DNA from: an uncultured Litoreibacter sp.
GTDB lineage: Bacteria; Pseudomonadota; Alphaproteobacteria; Rhodobacterales; Rhodobacteraceae
Length of the DNA: 64,000 nucleotides
Reading direction: 5' to 3'
Assembly: GCF_947487515.1 (NCBI RefSeq)
Contig: NZ_CANKWO010000003.1
Location: 265,103-329,102, forward strand
The position numbers and the translations under genes are program-made. A model generated the notes under the pieces. It made no database searches and was not told the DNA's origin. It was given only the letters and a program-made list of their open reading frames with translations. The first letter of the stretch is position 1. Each line of letters opens with the position of its first letter. Shown here piece by piece: positions 1-9,322 of this stretch.

Positions 1-63
1 CGATAAAGCGCCAATGCTAGGTGTAACATTAGGAAACAATACGAGATATGGGGGCAGGGTGGC
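1..63. other. Upstream region of fabA
   Basis: This is the left window edge, with no gene visible. A purine- and G-rich stretch (GGGGGCAGGG) ends a few bases before the fabA ATG and probably supplies its ribosome binding site. No clear promoter or operator can be named, and the upstream gene lies outside the window. Confidence 0.4.
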
Positions 64-573
64 ATGAGCGATTACCCAACGAGCTTTGACAAAGACGCAC
101 TTTTGAAATGCGCGCGCGGCGAGCTGTTCGGCGTAGGCAATGCGCAGCTTCCAGCCCCGCCTATGCTGATGATGGATCGCATCACTGAAGTATCAAGTGA
201 TGGCGGCGCACATGGCAAAGGTCACATCCTCGCCGAATTCGACATCACACCCGAGCTGTGGTTCTTCGACTGCCACTTTCCAGGCAACCCGATTATGCCC
301 GGCTGCCTTGGCCTTGATGGCCTGTGGCAGCTGACCGGCTTCAACCTTGGCTGGCGCGGCTGGCAAGGCCGTGGCTATGCGCTGGGTGTGGGCGAAGTGA
401 AGCTGAAAGGCATGGTGCGCCCTGACCGCAAGATGCTGACTTACAAAATCGACTTCACTAAGGCGATCCAAACCCGCCGCCTGACGATGGGCGTGGCAGA
501 TGGCATCGTGGAAGCCGATGGCGAAGTCATCTACGAAGTAAAAGACATGAAAGTCGCTCTTTCAGAGAGCTAA
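64..573 (+). CDS. fabA: 3-hydroxydecanoyl-ACP dehydratase FabA
   Basis: Cytosolic dehydratase/isomerase that introduces the cis double bond at the C10 stage of fatty acid synthesis, feeding the unsaturated branch with FabB. The 169-aa product has the usual family length and the hot-dog active site: His71 in FDCHFPGNP and Asp85 in [10 protein letters not shown], matching the catalytic His70/Asp84 pair of the E. coli enzyme. fabB follows after 21 bases and fabI directly after that, so this is the first gene of a compact fab operon. The ATG has a G-rich ribosome binding site. Identification is secure from sequence and neighbours. Confidence 0.97.
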   Translation: MSDYPTSFDKDALLKCARGELFGVGNAQLPAPPMLMMDRITEVSSDGGAHGKGHILAEFDITPELWFFDCHFPGNPIMPGCLGLDGLWQLTGFNLGWRGWQGRGYALGVGEVKLKGMVRPDRKMLTYKIDFTKAIQTRRLTMGVADGIVEADGEVIYEVKDMKVALSES

Positions 574-594
574 ATCCCAAAGAGGAGCACGCCC

Positions 595-1824
595 ATGCGT
601 CGCGTCGTCGTCACAGGTTTGGGGATCGTATCCCCCATCGGCAATAGCGCCGAAGAAGTTACTGCCGCTTTGAAGGCTGGCACATCCGGCATCGTTGCCT
701 CCGAGGTGATGGCCGAGCACGGGTTCCGTAGTCAGATTGCCGGTACGTTGAAGATTGACGTGACCGAACATGTCGACAAGCGCCGCCTGCGCTTCATGGG
801 GCCGGGGGCGGCTTATGCCCATATCGCGATGGAGCAAGCGATTGCCGATGCGGGCCTTGAAGAAAGCGATATCGTTAACCCGCGCACGGGGCTGATCGCC
901 GGATCGGGCGGGCCATCCACATCGGCCATGTTTACGGCGCACCAATCGGTGCTAAAAACGGGTGCTACCAAACGCATCGGGCCATTTGCCGTGCCCAAAT
1001 GCATGGGCTCTACGATTTCCGCCAACTTGGCGACAGCCTATCAGATCAAGGGGATCAACTACTCGATCACCTCGGCTTGTTCGACCTCGTTGCACTGCAT
1101 CGGGGCCGCATCCGAGCAGATCATGATGGGCAAGCAAGACGTCATGTTCGCCGGTGGCGGCGAGGAACTCGATTGGACGCTGTCCTGCCTGTTCGACGCG
1201 ATGGGGGCTATGTCCTCCAAGTATAACGACACGCCGACACTCGCGTCCCGCGCCTTTGACGCCAACCGCGACGGCTTTGTGATCGCAGGCGGCGGCGGCA
1301 TGGTGGTGCTGGAGGATCTGGAGCACGCCAAGGCACGCGGGGCAAAAATCTACGCGGAGGTCACCGGTTTCGGGGCCACGTCAGACGGGGCCGACATGGT
1401 GGCCCCATCGGGCGAAGGCGGCGAGCGCGCGATGCGTCTAGCCATGAGCACCATTCCAGAAGGGCGCAACGTCAGCTACATCAACGCACATGGTACGTCT
1501 ACGCCTGTTGGGGATGTGGGCGAAGTCGAAGCCGTGCGCCGCGTGTTTGGCGAGGGCTCCACCCCTCCGATCAGCTCTACCAAGTCCATGACAGGTCACT
1601 CCCAAGGGGCGACCGGTGCGCAAGAAGCGATCTATTGCCTGCTGATGCTGAAAGATGATTTCATCACACCGTCGATCAATGTGGAAACGCTGGATCCCGC
1701 GCTCAACGCAAATGAAATTGCCACAACGTTGGTCGAAAACGCGGGGTTGGATACCGTTATGACGAACTCTTTCGGGTTCGGTGGCACCAACGGTTCCATG
1801 ATGCTTTCTAAGTTTAAGGATTAA
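595..1824 (+). CDS. fabB: 3-oxoacyl-ACP synthase I FabB
   Basis: Beta-ketoacyl-ACP synthase of the thiolase fold that elongates unsaturated acyl-ACPs in the cytosol. The 409-aa product carries the catalytic Cys162 in [10 protein letters not shown], His299 in [12 protein letters not shown], Lys330, and His335 in GHSQGATG, i.e. the Cys-His-His set of condensing enzymes. It sits between fabA and fabI, with fabI starting 3 bases after its stop, which favours FabB over FabF. An AGAGGAG-like ribosome binding site precedes the ATG. The C-terminal [11 protein letters not shown] motif is typical and the gene is full length. Confidence 0.96.
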   Translation: MRRVVVTGLGIVSPIGNSAEEVTAALKAGTSGIVASEVMAEHGFRSQIAGTLKIDVTEHVDKRRLRFMGPGAAYAHIAMEQAIADAGLEESDIVNPRTGLIAGSGGPSTSAMFTAHQSVLKTGATKRIGPFAVPKCMGSTISANLATAYQIKGINYSITSACSTSLHCIGAASEQIMMGKQDVMFAGGGEELDWTLSCLFDAMGAMSSKYNDTPTLASRAFDANRDGFVIAGGGGMVVLEDLEHAKARGAKIYAEVTGFGATSDGADMVAPSGEGGERAMRLAMSTIPEGRNVSYINAHGTSTPVGDVGEVEAVRRVFGEGSTPPISSTKSMTGHSQGATGAQEAIYCLLMLKDDFITPSINVETLDPALNANEIATTLVENAGLDTVMTNSFGFGGTNGSMMLSKFKD

Positions 1825-1827
1825 TTT

Positions 1828-2616
1828 ATGTCTGACCTGATGAAGGGCAAGCGCGGCCTTATTATGGGCGTCGCGAATGAACGCTCTATCGCTTGGGGCA
1901 TCGCGAAAGCCATGGCCGCAGAAGGTGCCGAGCTGGCGTTTTCCTACCAAGGGGATGCATTTGGCAAACGTGTAGAGCCGCTGGCGGCGTCGCTGGGCTC
2001 CGACATCTTGGTTGATGTGGACGTCACCGACGACGCATCTCTGGACGCTTGTTTCAAAACGCTGGAAGACAAGTGGGGCAGCCTCGATTTCGTGGTTCAC
2101 GCCATCGCATTTTCCGACAAGAACGAACTGACGGGGCGTTTCATCAACACCTCGCGCGACAACTTCAAGAACTCCATGACCATCAGCTGCTACTCGCTGA
2201 TCGACGTGGCCCGCCGTGCGGCACCGTTGATGAAAGACGGCGGCACATTGCTGACGATGACCTACCAAGGCTCCAACCGCGTGACGCCCTATTACAACGT
2301 CATGGGCGTGGCCAAGGCCGCGTTGGAATCAACCGTGCGTTACTTGGCAAACGATCTGGGGCCAGACGGCATTCGGGTGAATGCTATCTCCCCGGGCCCG
2401 ATGAAGACATTGGCAGGTGCAGCCATTGGCGGCGCGCGCAAGACGTTCCGCCAGACCGAGGCGAATTCCCCGATGCGCGCGAATGCCACGCTGGATGCGG
2501 TGGGCGGCACGGCTGTCTACCTTGCCAGCGACCACGGCAATTGCACCACCGGCGAGATCATTCGCGTCGATGGTGGCTATCACGTGCTTGGGATGCCGCA
2601 GCCGGAAAACCTGTAG
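1828..2616 (+). CDS. fabI: Enoyl-ACP reductase (NADH) FabI
   Basis: Short-chain dehydrogenase-type enoyl-ACP reductase that completes each fatty acid elongation cycle using NADH. The 262-aa product has the N-terminal nucleotide-binding segment GVANERSIAWGIA (residues 14-26) and the FabI active site: Tyr146, Tyr156 and Lys163 (YYNVMGVAK), at the same numbering as the E. coli enzyme. It begins 3 bases after fabB and is almost certainly co-transcribed with it. This is the classical triclosan/isoniazid target family. Identification is secure. Confidence 0.96.
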   Translation: MSDLMKGKRGLIMGVANERSIAWGIAKAMAAEGAELAFSYQGDAFGKRVEPLAASLGSDILVDVDVTDDASLDACFKTLEDKWGSLDFVVHAIAFSDKNELTGRFINTSRDNFKNSMTISCYSLIDVARRAAPLMKDGGTLLTMTYQGSNRVTPYYNVMGVAKAALESTVRYLANDLGPDGIRVNAISPGPMKTLAGAAIGGARKTFRQTEANSPMRANATLDAVGGTAVYLASDHGNCTTGEIIRVDGGYHVLGMPQPENL

Positions 2617-2671
2617 GAAACCGACGCTACTTTGGCGTTCTATCCTGCGGCCAAGTCAATGTGAGACTGAC

Positions 2672-3454
2672 ATGCTAACCTTGCTTTCCGCCGCCGTTCT
2701 TTGTGTGCTGATGCTCTATGTTTTGCGCGGCGGGCTGGCGTCGGCAAATGGTTTCACCATTGTCGGGATGGATGTGCAGGGGTTGGGCATGGGGGTGCTC
2801 GCGTTCGTCGCGGCAGCTTGGTACTTTGGGCCTCTCTACGGGGTGGCGATTGTGATTTCGGTGATGATCCATGAATTTGGACATGTCGCCGCGTTTCGGA
2901 TCGCAGGCCATGACGACGCAAGGTTCCGTTTGATCCCGCTTATGGGTGGCGTGGCGATTTCAGACAAAGCGCCGGAAAGCCAAGCGCACGACTTTTTCAT
3001 CACCTTGATGGGGCCAGGGATATGCCTCGCGCCAATGGCGTTCGCCTATGCGCTGGCGGATGTTGTGCAGCCGGTGTCCCCCGCAGCGGCAGAATTTTTG
3101 TGGACATTTGCCTTGGTCACAGCCGCGTTGAATTTCTTCAATCTTTTGCCGTTCTGGCCGCTTGATGGTGGGCGCTGTTTGCGCATTCTGACGGATACCT
3201 TTGCGCCCGGAGCGACAAATGTTGTGACGATGATCATGAGTGCCGCGATGGCGGCCGCAGCCGTGGCAATGCAATCTATGGCGCTGTTTTTATTCGCAAT
3301 ACTGGGGGCGCAATCGCTCTTTAGTTGGTCTCAGGCATGGGCGCAAAGGCGTCAGATGACCAAGATGCAAGGCCTGTTGGCCCTGTCGGCCTATCTGTTT
3401 ACGGCAGGCGCTCATCTCTTGGGGGGCTACACAATGCTGGTGCGCTTCCTTTAG
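2672..3454 (+). CDS. M50-family site-2 protease-like membrane metalloprotease
   Basis: Predicted 260-aa integral membrane zinc protease. HEFGH at residues 67-71 gives two zinc-binding histidines and the catalytic glutamate. The second motif NLLPFWPLDGGR (about residues 157-168) supplies the third ligand Asp165. Hydrophobic segments surround both motifs, as in the S2P fold. There is no PDZ or CBS domain, so it is a minimal member and its substrate is unknown. The frame stays open back into fabI (to 2417), but the ATG at 2672, 55 bases after fabI, begins a membrane-type N terminus and is the sensible start. It may be expressed with the fab operon; a functional link is not evident. Confidence 0.83.
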   Translation: MLTLLSAAVLCVLMLYVLRGGLASANGFTIVGMDVQGLGMGVLAFVAAAWYFGPLYGVAIVISVMIHEFGHVAAFRIAGHDDARFRLIPLMGGVAISDKAPESQAHDFFITLMGPGICLAPMAFAYALADVVQPVSPAAAEFLWTFALVTAALNFFNLLPFWPLDGGRCLRILTDTFAPGATNVVTMIMSAAMAAAAVAMQSMALFLFAILGAQSLFSWSQAWAQRRQMTKMQGLLALSAYLFTAGAHLLGGYTMLVRFL

Positions 3455-3511
3455 GCGTTTTCCTCTGTGGCGGGCTGTGCAAAGCTGGGCTGAGCAACCG
3501 GAGGACTTTGA

Positions 3512-4198
3512 ATGCCGATCACCACTTGTGTTTTTGATGCATATGGAACGTTGTTTGACGTCGCGGCGGCGGCCCGTCTTGCGGCCGACGAACCCGGGCG
3601 AGATGCCTTGGCCGCCTGTTGGCAAAAACTGGCGGCCGACTGGCGCAGCAAGCAGTTGCAATATACTTGGCTGCGCGCGGTGACAGGCGATCACGCGGAT
3701 TTTTGGGATGTGACGCAGCACGGTTTGGACTGGGCGATGGAGGCCAATGGTCTGGACAGCTTGGAGCTGCGCGAGCGGCTTCTTGCCCTTTACTGGGAAC
3801 TCCGCGCCTACAAAGAGGTCCCCGCCATGTTGGCCCAGCTGAAGGCTGCGGGAATGAACACAGCAATCTTGTCCAACGGATCGCCCGACATGTTGGATGG
3901 GGCCGCGACCTCGGCGGGGATCAGCGGCACGCTGGACGATATCTTGTCAGTAGAAGACGTAGGCGTTTTTAAACCTCATGCCTCGGTTTACGATCTTGTT
4001 GGCAAGCGTTTCGGCTGCGCCAAGGAAGAGGTCCTATTTGTGTCTTCCAACGGGTGGGATGCGGGCTGCGCCACGGGCTACGGTTTCACGACGGCGTGGG
4101 TTAACCGCGCCAACGAGCCGGTGGACCGCCTGCCGTGGACGCCCGCGCATATCTTGAACGATCTCACAACCATTCCAAAATTGGTCGCCTCCCTATGA
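3512..4198 (+). CDS. Haloacid dehalogenase type II (HAD superfamily)
   Basis: Predicted (S)-2-haloacid dehalogenase, which hydrolyses short 2-haloacids to hydroxyacids. The 228-aa product has nucleophile Asp9 in VFDAYGTLFD, Ser121-Asn122 (SNGS), Lys154 in GVFKPH, and Ser179-Asn180 plus Asp183 in VSSNGWDAG, the residue set of L-2-haloacid dehalogenases. GGAGG lies about 8 bases before the ATG. Its stop overlaps the start of the next gene by ATGA, so translation is probably coupled. Substrate is inferred from motifs only; a general HAD hydrolase is the alternative. Confidence 0.86.
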   Translation: MPITTCVFDAYGTLFDVAAAARLAADEPGRDALAACWQKLAADWRSKQLQYTWLRAVTGDHADFWDVTQHGLDWAMEANGLDSLELRERLLALYWELRAYKEVPAMLAQLKAAGMNTAILSNGSPDMLDGAATSAGISGTLDDILSVEDVGVFKPHASVYDLVGKRFGCAKEEVLFVSSNGWDAGCATGYGFTTAWVNRANEPVDRLPWTPAHILNDLTTIPKLVASL

Positions 4199-5016
4199 GC
4201 AAATTTACCACCGCCGATGGCACGTCCTTGCATTTCACCGATGAGGGGGAGGGGCTGCCGATCCTGTGTCTGGCTGGCCTGACCCGCAATGCGACCGACT
4301 TTGATTACGTCGCGCCGCATCTGGATGGCGTGCGTTTGATCCGCATGGATTACCGTGGCCGCGGGCAGTCGGATTGGGCCGATCCCTCGACCTACACGAT
4401 ACCCCAAGAAGGCATGGACGCCCTTGCTTTGCTGGACCACTTGCGCGTTGAAAAGGCGGCGATTTTGGGCACCTCTCGTGGAGGGATCATTGCCATGGGG
4501 TTGGCGGCGACTGTGAAAGATCGCCTGTTGGGGGTTTGCTTGAATGACATCGGGCCGGACATCGCGCAGGCGGGTTTGGAGGCGATAAAAGACTACCTTG
4601 GCCGCCGCCCCAGCTTCAAAACATTTGAGGACGCAACGACCCAACGTGCCAAGTTGATGGCAGGATTTGCCAATATCCCCAAGGATCGTTGGCGCGAGGA
4701 AGCGCATAAACACTACGTTGAGAAACCCGACGGGTTGGACATTAATTATGACCCGAAGCTGCGCGACAGTGTGCTGTCGGGTCCTCAAAATTTGAACCCT
4801 GATCTGTGGCCGTTTTTCGATGCGTTGGACGGCCTGCCTTTGGCGTTGCTCCGCGGGGCAAATTCGGATTTGCTGACCCGCGAAACCGCCGCCGAGATGG
4901 AGCGCCGCCGCCCTGACATGCTGTCGGTCGAGGTGCAGGATCGCGGGCATGTGCCCTTCTTGGATGAGCCGGAATCTCTGCTCACCATCAAGGCATGGGT
5001 GGAGGAAATGAAATGA
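4195..5016 (+). CDS. Alpha/beta fold hydrolase
   Basis: Cytosolic 273-aa alpha/beta hydrolase. The nucleophile elbow is GTSRGG with Ser94, an oxyanion-type LAGLTRN segment lies near residue 26, and the catalytic His252 is in DRGHVPFLDEP. The start was set at the ATG overlapping the stop of the dehalogenase gene (ATGA); the frame is open a further 20 codons upstream. The downstream dehydratase gene also starts by an ATGA-type overlap, so the three form one translationally coupled unit. The substrate cannot be deduced; lactonase, esterase and C-C hydrolase remain possible. Confidence 0.85.
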   Translation: MSKFTTADGTSLHFTDEGEGLPILCLAGLTRNATDFDYVAPHLDGVRLIRMDYRGRGQSDWADPSTYTIPQEGMDALALLDHLRVEKAAILGTSRGGIIAMGLAATVKDRLLGVCLNDIGPDIAQAGLEAIKDYLGRRPSFKTFEDATTQRAKLMAGFANIPKDRWREEAHKHYVEKPDGLDINYDPKLRDSVLSGPQNLNPDLWPFFDALDGLPLALLRGANSDLLTRETAAEMERRRPDMLSVEVQDRGHVPFLDEPESLLTIKAWVEEMK

Positions 5017-5993
5017 ACCTAGAGATGATCGAAGCCGCGGCGGGGCGTATCAAAGGGCACGCGCGGCGCACCCCTTTGTTGTCGTCACCATTCATAGACG
5101 AGATCGCGGGGCGGCGCGTGTTTGTGAAACCCGAAGCTTTGCAACACACCGGATCGTTCAAGTTTCGCGGCGCATGGTCTGCGGTTTCTGCGTTGACGGA
5201 TAGTGCTTTGAAGGCGGGAGTAATTGCGTTTTCATCCGGCAATCACGCGCAAGGCGTGGCGCTGGCGGCGCGCGAACATGAAACTTCCGCAGTGATCGTG
5301 ATGCCTGCGGATGCGCCTGAAATGAAGATCGAAAACACCCGCGCTTTGGGGGCGGAAGTTGTGCTTTATGATCGCGCAACCGAGGACCGCGACGAAATAG
5401 GAACCCGCCTTGCAACCGAGCGCGGCCTGACCCTCATCAAGCCGTTTGACGAACCACTTGTGATTGCGGGCCAAGGGACCATCGGATTGGAAATTCTGGA
5501 TCAGTCCGCAGAAGTGGGCGCGAATGCCTCCGAGGTTCTCGTGTGCTGCGGCGGCGGTGGGCTGACCTCTGGCATTGCCTTGGCGTTAGAGGCCAAAGCA
5601 CCCCAGATGCGGGTGCGCCCCGTGGAGCCAGAGAATTTCGATGATGTCACCCGCTCCCTTGAAGCCGGCGAAATCAAGCGCAACGCGAGCCTGTCCGGCT
5701 CCATCTGTGACGCGATCATTACGCCCCAACCGGGCGATGTGACCTTCCCGATCCTGAACCGCCTGTGCGGCGCGGGCATTGTGGTGCCGGAAGAAGACTG
5801 TTTGCGCGCCATGGCCGTGGCTTTCGCGCGGTTAAAGATCGTGTTGGAACCCGGCGGTGCGATTGCATTGGCCGCGGCGCTCTATCACGGCGCACAAATA
5901 GAAGGCGACGACGTCATCGCCATTGCCTCCGGCGGAAACGTCGACGCAGAGGTGTTTCAAATGGCGCTTACAAAATATGGGAAAGATGCATGA
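5013..5993 (+). CDS. Threonine/serine dehydratase (PLP fold type II)
   Basis: Pyridoxal-phosphate enzyme of the threonine dehydratase/serine racemase group, 326 aa. Lys50 in GSFKFRGA should form the Schiff base, SSGNHAQG (about residues 74-81) contacts the substrate carboxylate, and the glycine run CGGGGLTSG (179-187) binds the phosphate. There is no C-terminal ACT regulatory domain, so it resembles catabolic threonine dehydratase or serine/threo-hydroxyaspartate dehydratases rather than biosynthetic IlvA. Start and stop both overlap neighbouring genes by four bases. The exact amino acid substrate is not resolved. Confidence 0.87.
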   Translation: MNLEMIEAAAGRIKGHARRTPLLSSPFIDEIAGRRVFVKPEALQHTGSFKFRGAWSAVSALTDSALKAGVIAFSSGNHAQGVALAAREHETSAVIVMPADAPEMKIENTRALGAEVVLYDRATEDRDEIGTRLATERGLTLIKPFDEPLVIAGQGTIGLEILDQSAEVGANASEVLVCCGGGGLTSGIALALEAKAPQMRVRPVEPENFDDVTRSLEAGEIKRNASLSGSICDAIITPQPGDVTFPILNRLCGAGIVVPEEDCLRAMAVAFARLKIVLEPGGAIALAAALYHGAQIEGDDVIAIASGGNVDAEVFQMALTKYGKDA

Positions 5994-7177
5994 CCGATTT
6001 CACTATTGCCAGCTTCAACGTGAAGAACCTGATTGGCGCGGATCAAGAATACTATCGGTTCGAGAAATACACGCCCGAAGAACACGCGTGGAAGGAAGAT
6101 TGGCTTGCGGATCAGGTGTTTACCCTGAATGCCGACATCGTGGGTTTTCAAGAAATTTTCGACAAAGCCCCGCTGCAAGACGTGATTGACGAAGCCGACC
6201 GGCGTGGCAAAGCGTCAAACGAAGACGCGGTACCCGATCGCAACAAACGTTATGCGCGCAAGGCGATTTTTCGCAAACTTGCCTATGCGGATTATTCGGA
6301 CGCAGCCTTAGCTTTCGCGCCCAATACCAATGATGGCGGCCCAGGCCAGCGGCGCCCAGGCCTTGCGATCCTGTCGCGCTACGGCTTCGTGGGACAGCCC
6401 GAGGTGATCCAGAATGTCGACCCGAATTTGGTGATCCCTTTCGGTTTGATGGGCGAGGGCAACGGTGGGTCGTTTACCTTGGACCGCTTGTCTCGCCCGA
6501 TTTTGAAAGCACGCATTCCGGTGGGAAAACAGGTGGTGACAGTGTTTAACTGCCATCTCAAATCCAAGCTGGGTGAATTTGTGCACCCCGAAGGCGGTCA
6601 AGCTCCTGAGGTGGATTTGGTCAACTATGACCCCGTGGGGCGGGCGCTTGGGGCTTTGCGCGCCGCGACACGCAGAATGGCCGAGGCATGGGTGCTGCGC
6701 CAGTTGATTGTCGAAGAGATCAACGCGGGCAATCCGGTCATCGTGCTAGGCGATTTCAATGACAGTGAAAATGCGGTCAGCTCCGAGATTATTGCCGGTG
6801 AACGGCCGTTCAAAAACTATGCGTGGATGCGGCGCCATGACGCGAAGAAGTCCAACGATCGCTATACGGATGCCGAAAACGAGGTCATCCAAGACAAGAT
6901 CGAAGCGGTGCGACTGGAAAGCTGCGAAAAGCTGTTTGTGCGCAAGTCCCTGCGCGACATGGTCTACACCTCGGCCTTTGGTGGCGTGTTCGAGAGCATC
7001 GATCAAATCCTGCTGTCGCGCCATTTCACCGGTGGCAAAGATCAAATCGGGGAGATGTCGTATTTCTCGGTGTTCAATGACCATTTGACCGACGGCTCAC
7101 ATCCCGAAGCCCCGTATAACAAGCTGGCCTCGGATCACGGGCAAATCATGGCACATCTACGGCTTTGGGACGCCTGA
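5990..7177 (+). CDS. Endonuclease/exonuclease/phosphatase family protein
   Basis: 395-aa member of the EEP superfamily, Mg-dependent phosphodiesterases acting on nucleic acids, lipids or inositol phosphates. The N terminus IASFNVKNL matches the first conserved motif, a QEIF glutamate lies near residue 48, VFNCHLKSK is the central His motif, VILGDFNDSE holds the Asp/Asn pair, and the C-terminal ASDHGQIM gives the final Asp-His. It has no signal peptide. The start overlaps the dehydratase stop (ATGA). Its 3' end overlaps the convergent MFS gene by 32 bases. The substrate is unknown. Confidence 0.83.
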   Translation: MTDFTIASFNVKNLIGADQEYYRFEKYTPEEHAWKEDWLADQVFTLNADIVGFQEIFDKAPLQDVIDEADRRGKASNEDAVPDRNKRYARKAIFRKLAYADYSDAALAFAPNTNDGGPGQRRPGLAILSRYGFVGQPEVIQNVDPNLVIPFGLMGEGNGGSFTLDRLSRPILKARIPVGKQVVTVFNCHLKSKLGEFVHPEGGQAPEVDLVNYDPVGRALGALRAATRRMAEAWVLRQLIVEEINAGNPVIVLGDFNDSENAVSSEIIAGERPFKNYAWMRRHDAKKSNDRYTDAENEVIQDKIEAVRLESCEKLFVRKSLRDMVYTSAFGGVFESIDQILLSRHFTGGKDQIGEMSYFSVFNDHLTDGSHPEAPYNKLASDHGQIMAHLRLWDA

Positions 7178-8363
7178 AGGCCCGCGCCACTGTTCCCCAT
7201 GCGATTAACATAATGGCCATGGCCAACAAAAACGATGCCCCAGGGAATTGGAACGCGGCATCGCCGGTGAAATAGGAAAACACGCGGGTGAACACCAGCG
7301 GGGCAAAAATCATGCCAAGCGCGTTTATCGACGACATCACCCCCAGTAGTTCGCCTTGCTGGTTGTCGGCGGCTTGGCCCGACATCACCGATTGCAGCGC
7401 GGGGCCAACGACCGCTCCGAAGGCCGCGAGCGGGGTGAGCAAAAGCAAGATATACCCCTCCGTTGTGAGGGCCATCATCGCCATGGTCAGGGCGTTGTAG
7501 ATCAAGCCCCAGAAAACGGTTTTGACTTCCCCCAACTTGGCGATGATCCAGCGGATCAGTACCGCTTGAGTGAGCGCCATAGACACGCCGTATAAGGCCA
7601 AAGACGCGCCGATAACGCTGGGGGACCATCCGAAACTGGCGGCGGTATAATAGGCCCAAACTGCCGGATAAACCATATTGGCGATCTGGTAGAAAAAATA
7701 GACTGACAGCAATGCGCCTAAGCGGGGCAGGGCAGAAATCGCTTTGAACCCGCCCACAGGGTTGGCCCGTCGCCACTCGAACGCGCGGCGTTTTTCGGGG
7801 GTCACGGTTTCCGGCAGGACGATAAGGCCAAACACAAAATTTGCGCCGGCTAAAATGGCGGCGGCCCAGAAAGGGGCGCGCGGCCCCCACTCGGCCAACA
7901 GGCCGCCGATAACCGGTCCCAGCACGAACCCAACGCCGAACGCGGCTCCGATCAGGCCGAAATTCTTCGACTTCTCGTCCTGCTTGGACACATCCGCCAT
8001 GAAGGCGTTTGCTGTTGCATGAGTCGCGGCGGTGATCCCGCCGATGATGCGCCCGATCAACAGCAACCAAATCGTGCCAGCCAGCGCCATTAAAACATAG
8101 TCAAAGGCCATCACCGCATTTGAGGTCAGCAAAACCGGCCGCCGACCAAAGCGGTCTGACAGCCCGCCAATTGTCGGAGAAAACACAAATTGCATCAGGG
8201 CAAATACGGCGGATAAGATCCCGCCCCAAAGGGCCGCCCCCGAAATGTCGGTGTGCCCCACGTCTTGGATCAATTCGGGCATGACCGGCATGATCAGCCC
8301 GATGCCCATGGCGTCGATCAGAACGGTGATCAAAATGAACGTGATGGGGAGATTTCGCTTCAT
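7146..8363 (-). CDS. MFS transporter, TetA-like
   Basis: 405-aa major facilitator with about 12 hydrophobic segments. The loop 2-3 signature GGLSDRFGRRPVLL and GFVLGPVIGGLL in helix 5 are typical of drug:proton antiporters, and the order of motifs resembles TetA-type tetracycline exporters. Chromosomal members of this group usually have unknown substrates, so resistance should not be assumed. The ATG at 8363 (MKRN) with AGG upstream is preferred over the TTG at 8399, which would leave only a few bases to the pcaD-like gene. The two minus-strand genes are probably co-transcribed. Confidence 0.85.
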   Translation of the reverse strand: MKRNLPITFILITVLIDAMGIGLIMPVMPELIQDVGHTDISGAALWGGILSAVFALMQFVFSPTIGGLSDRFGRRPVLLTSNAVMAFDYVLMALAGTIWLLLIGRIIGGITAATHATANAFMADVSKQDEKSKNFGLIGAAFGVGFVLGPVIGGLLAEWGPRAPFWAAAILAGANFVFGLIVLPETVTPEKRRAFEWRRANPVGGFKAISALPRLGALLSVYFFYQIANMVYPAVWAYYTAASFGWSPSVIGASLALYGVSMALTQAVLIRWIIAKLGEVKTVFWGLIYNALTMAMMALTTEGYILLLLTPLAAFGAVVGPALQSVMSGQAADNQQGELLGVMSSINALGMIFAPLVFTRVFSYFTGDAAFQFPGASFLLAMAIMLIAWGTVARAFRRPKAVDVP

Positions 8364-8402
8364 ACTAACCTGAATGACCGTGCCGTCAGGGTTTATCAAG
8401 GT

Positions 8403-9188
8403 TTACGTATGGCCAATGTCGCGAAAGAACTGGGACAATAGCTTTGCGAATTGCTCCGGTTGCTCCACGCAGGGCAGGTGGCCCGCGCGGCGGATGAGCG
8501 CGAACTGGCTGCCTCGGATCAAGTCGGCGGTCTCGCGGATCAGGTCCGCAGGGGAGGTGCCATCCTCACTTCCGGCGATAACAAGGGTTGAGAGGGTCAG
8601 CGAGGCGGTGGTCGTGTAAAAATCGGTTCCGGCAATGGCTGCGCAGGTGCCTTGATACCCTTGCGCTGGTGTCCCGATCAGCATGTCGCGCCAATGGTCC
8701 GCCTCCTCAGTCTTCAGAAAGGCCCGGGAAAACCACTTCTCCATGACGCTGTCGGCGATGGGCTCCAGTCCACCAGCTTTCACGGCAGCGATCTGGTCTT
8801 GCCACATTGGGCCATAGCCCATTTTCGCGGCACTGTTCGACAACACCATGGCGCGGATTTGATCCATTCGTTTCTTGGCCAGCCCCTGCGCAATCATTCC
8901 CCCAACGGAGTGTCCGACAAACACGCAGTCACGAATGTTCAGGTGATCCAGCAAGGCCTCTGCATCGCGCACCAACATGCCCATGGAATATGGGGCGTCC
9001 GGCACCTCTGACGCCCCATGCCCACGCATGTCGTATCGAATGAGGCGCAGGGTTTGGGGCAGCAGCGGAATGATCTTGTCCCAAAGTCCCAGCGTGGTGC
9101 CCAATGCATTGGCAAACACCACAGGGCGCCCGTCGGAGGGGCCGTCTTCAACAACGTTCAAGGTGATATGTCCAAGGTCGATTTGCAT
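8403..9188 (-). CDS. pcaD: 3-oxoadipate enol-lactonase-like alpha/beta hydrolase (PcaD)
   Basis: 261-aa hydrolase resembling PcaD, which opens 3-oxoadipate enol-lactone in the protocatechuate branch of the beta-ketoadipate pathway. The Ser94 elbow is VGHSVGGM, the D-M-R-G-H-G-A-S strand motif lies near residue 53, and His237 is in RRAGHLPCVEQPEQF. These neighbouring motifs are characteristic of PcaD proteins. No other pca genes lie nearby, so the pathway assignment rests on family resemblance alone. It is upstream of and probably co-transcribed with the MFS gene. Confidence 0.77.
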   Translation of the reverse strand: MQIDLGHITLNVVEDGPSDGRPVVFANALGTTLGLWDKIIPLLPQTLRLIRYDMRGHGASEVPDAPYSMGMLVRDAEALLDHLNIRDCVFVGHSVGGMIAQGLAKKRMDQIRAMVLSNSAAKMGYGPMWQDQIAAVKAGGLEPIADSVMEKWFSRAFLKTEEADHWRDMLIGTPAQGYQGTCAAIAGTDFYTTTASLTLSTLVIAGSEDGTSPADLIRETADLIRGSQFALIRRAGHLPCVEQPEQFAKLLSQFFRDIGHT

Positions 9189-9322
9189 GGGCTCTCCTCA
9201 CTTCGGTGATGTGGCGGAACGCGAATTAATGTCGGTAACGACCCAGTTTGTCGCGAAGAATGCTTGCGGAATGAAGGTTTCAGAGGTTGTCTTCAAGGGT
9301 AACATTCCGCGAGGGCTACTGA

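Noticed and set aside
2417-2671. Upstream extension of the M50 protease frame into fabI
   Set aside because: The extension is Arg/Ala-rich shadow sequence inside fabI; the membrane-type N terminus begins at 2672.
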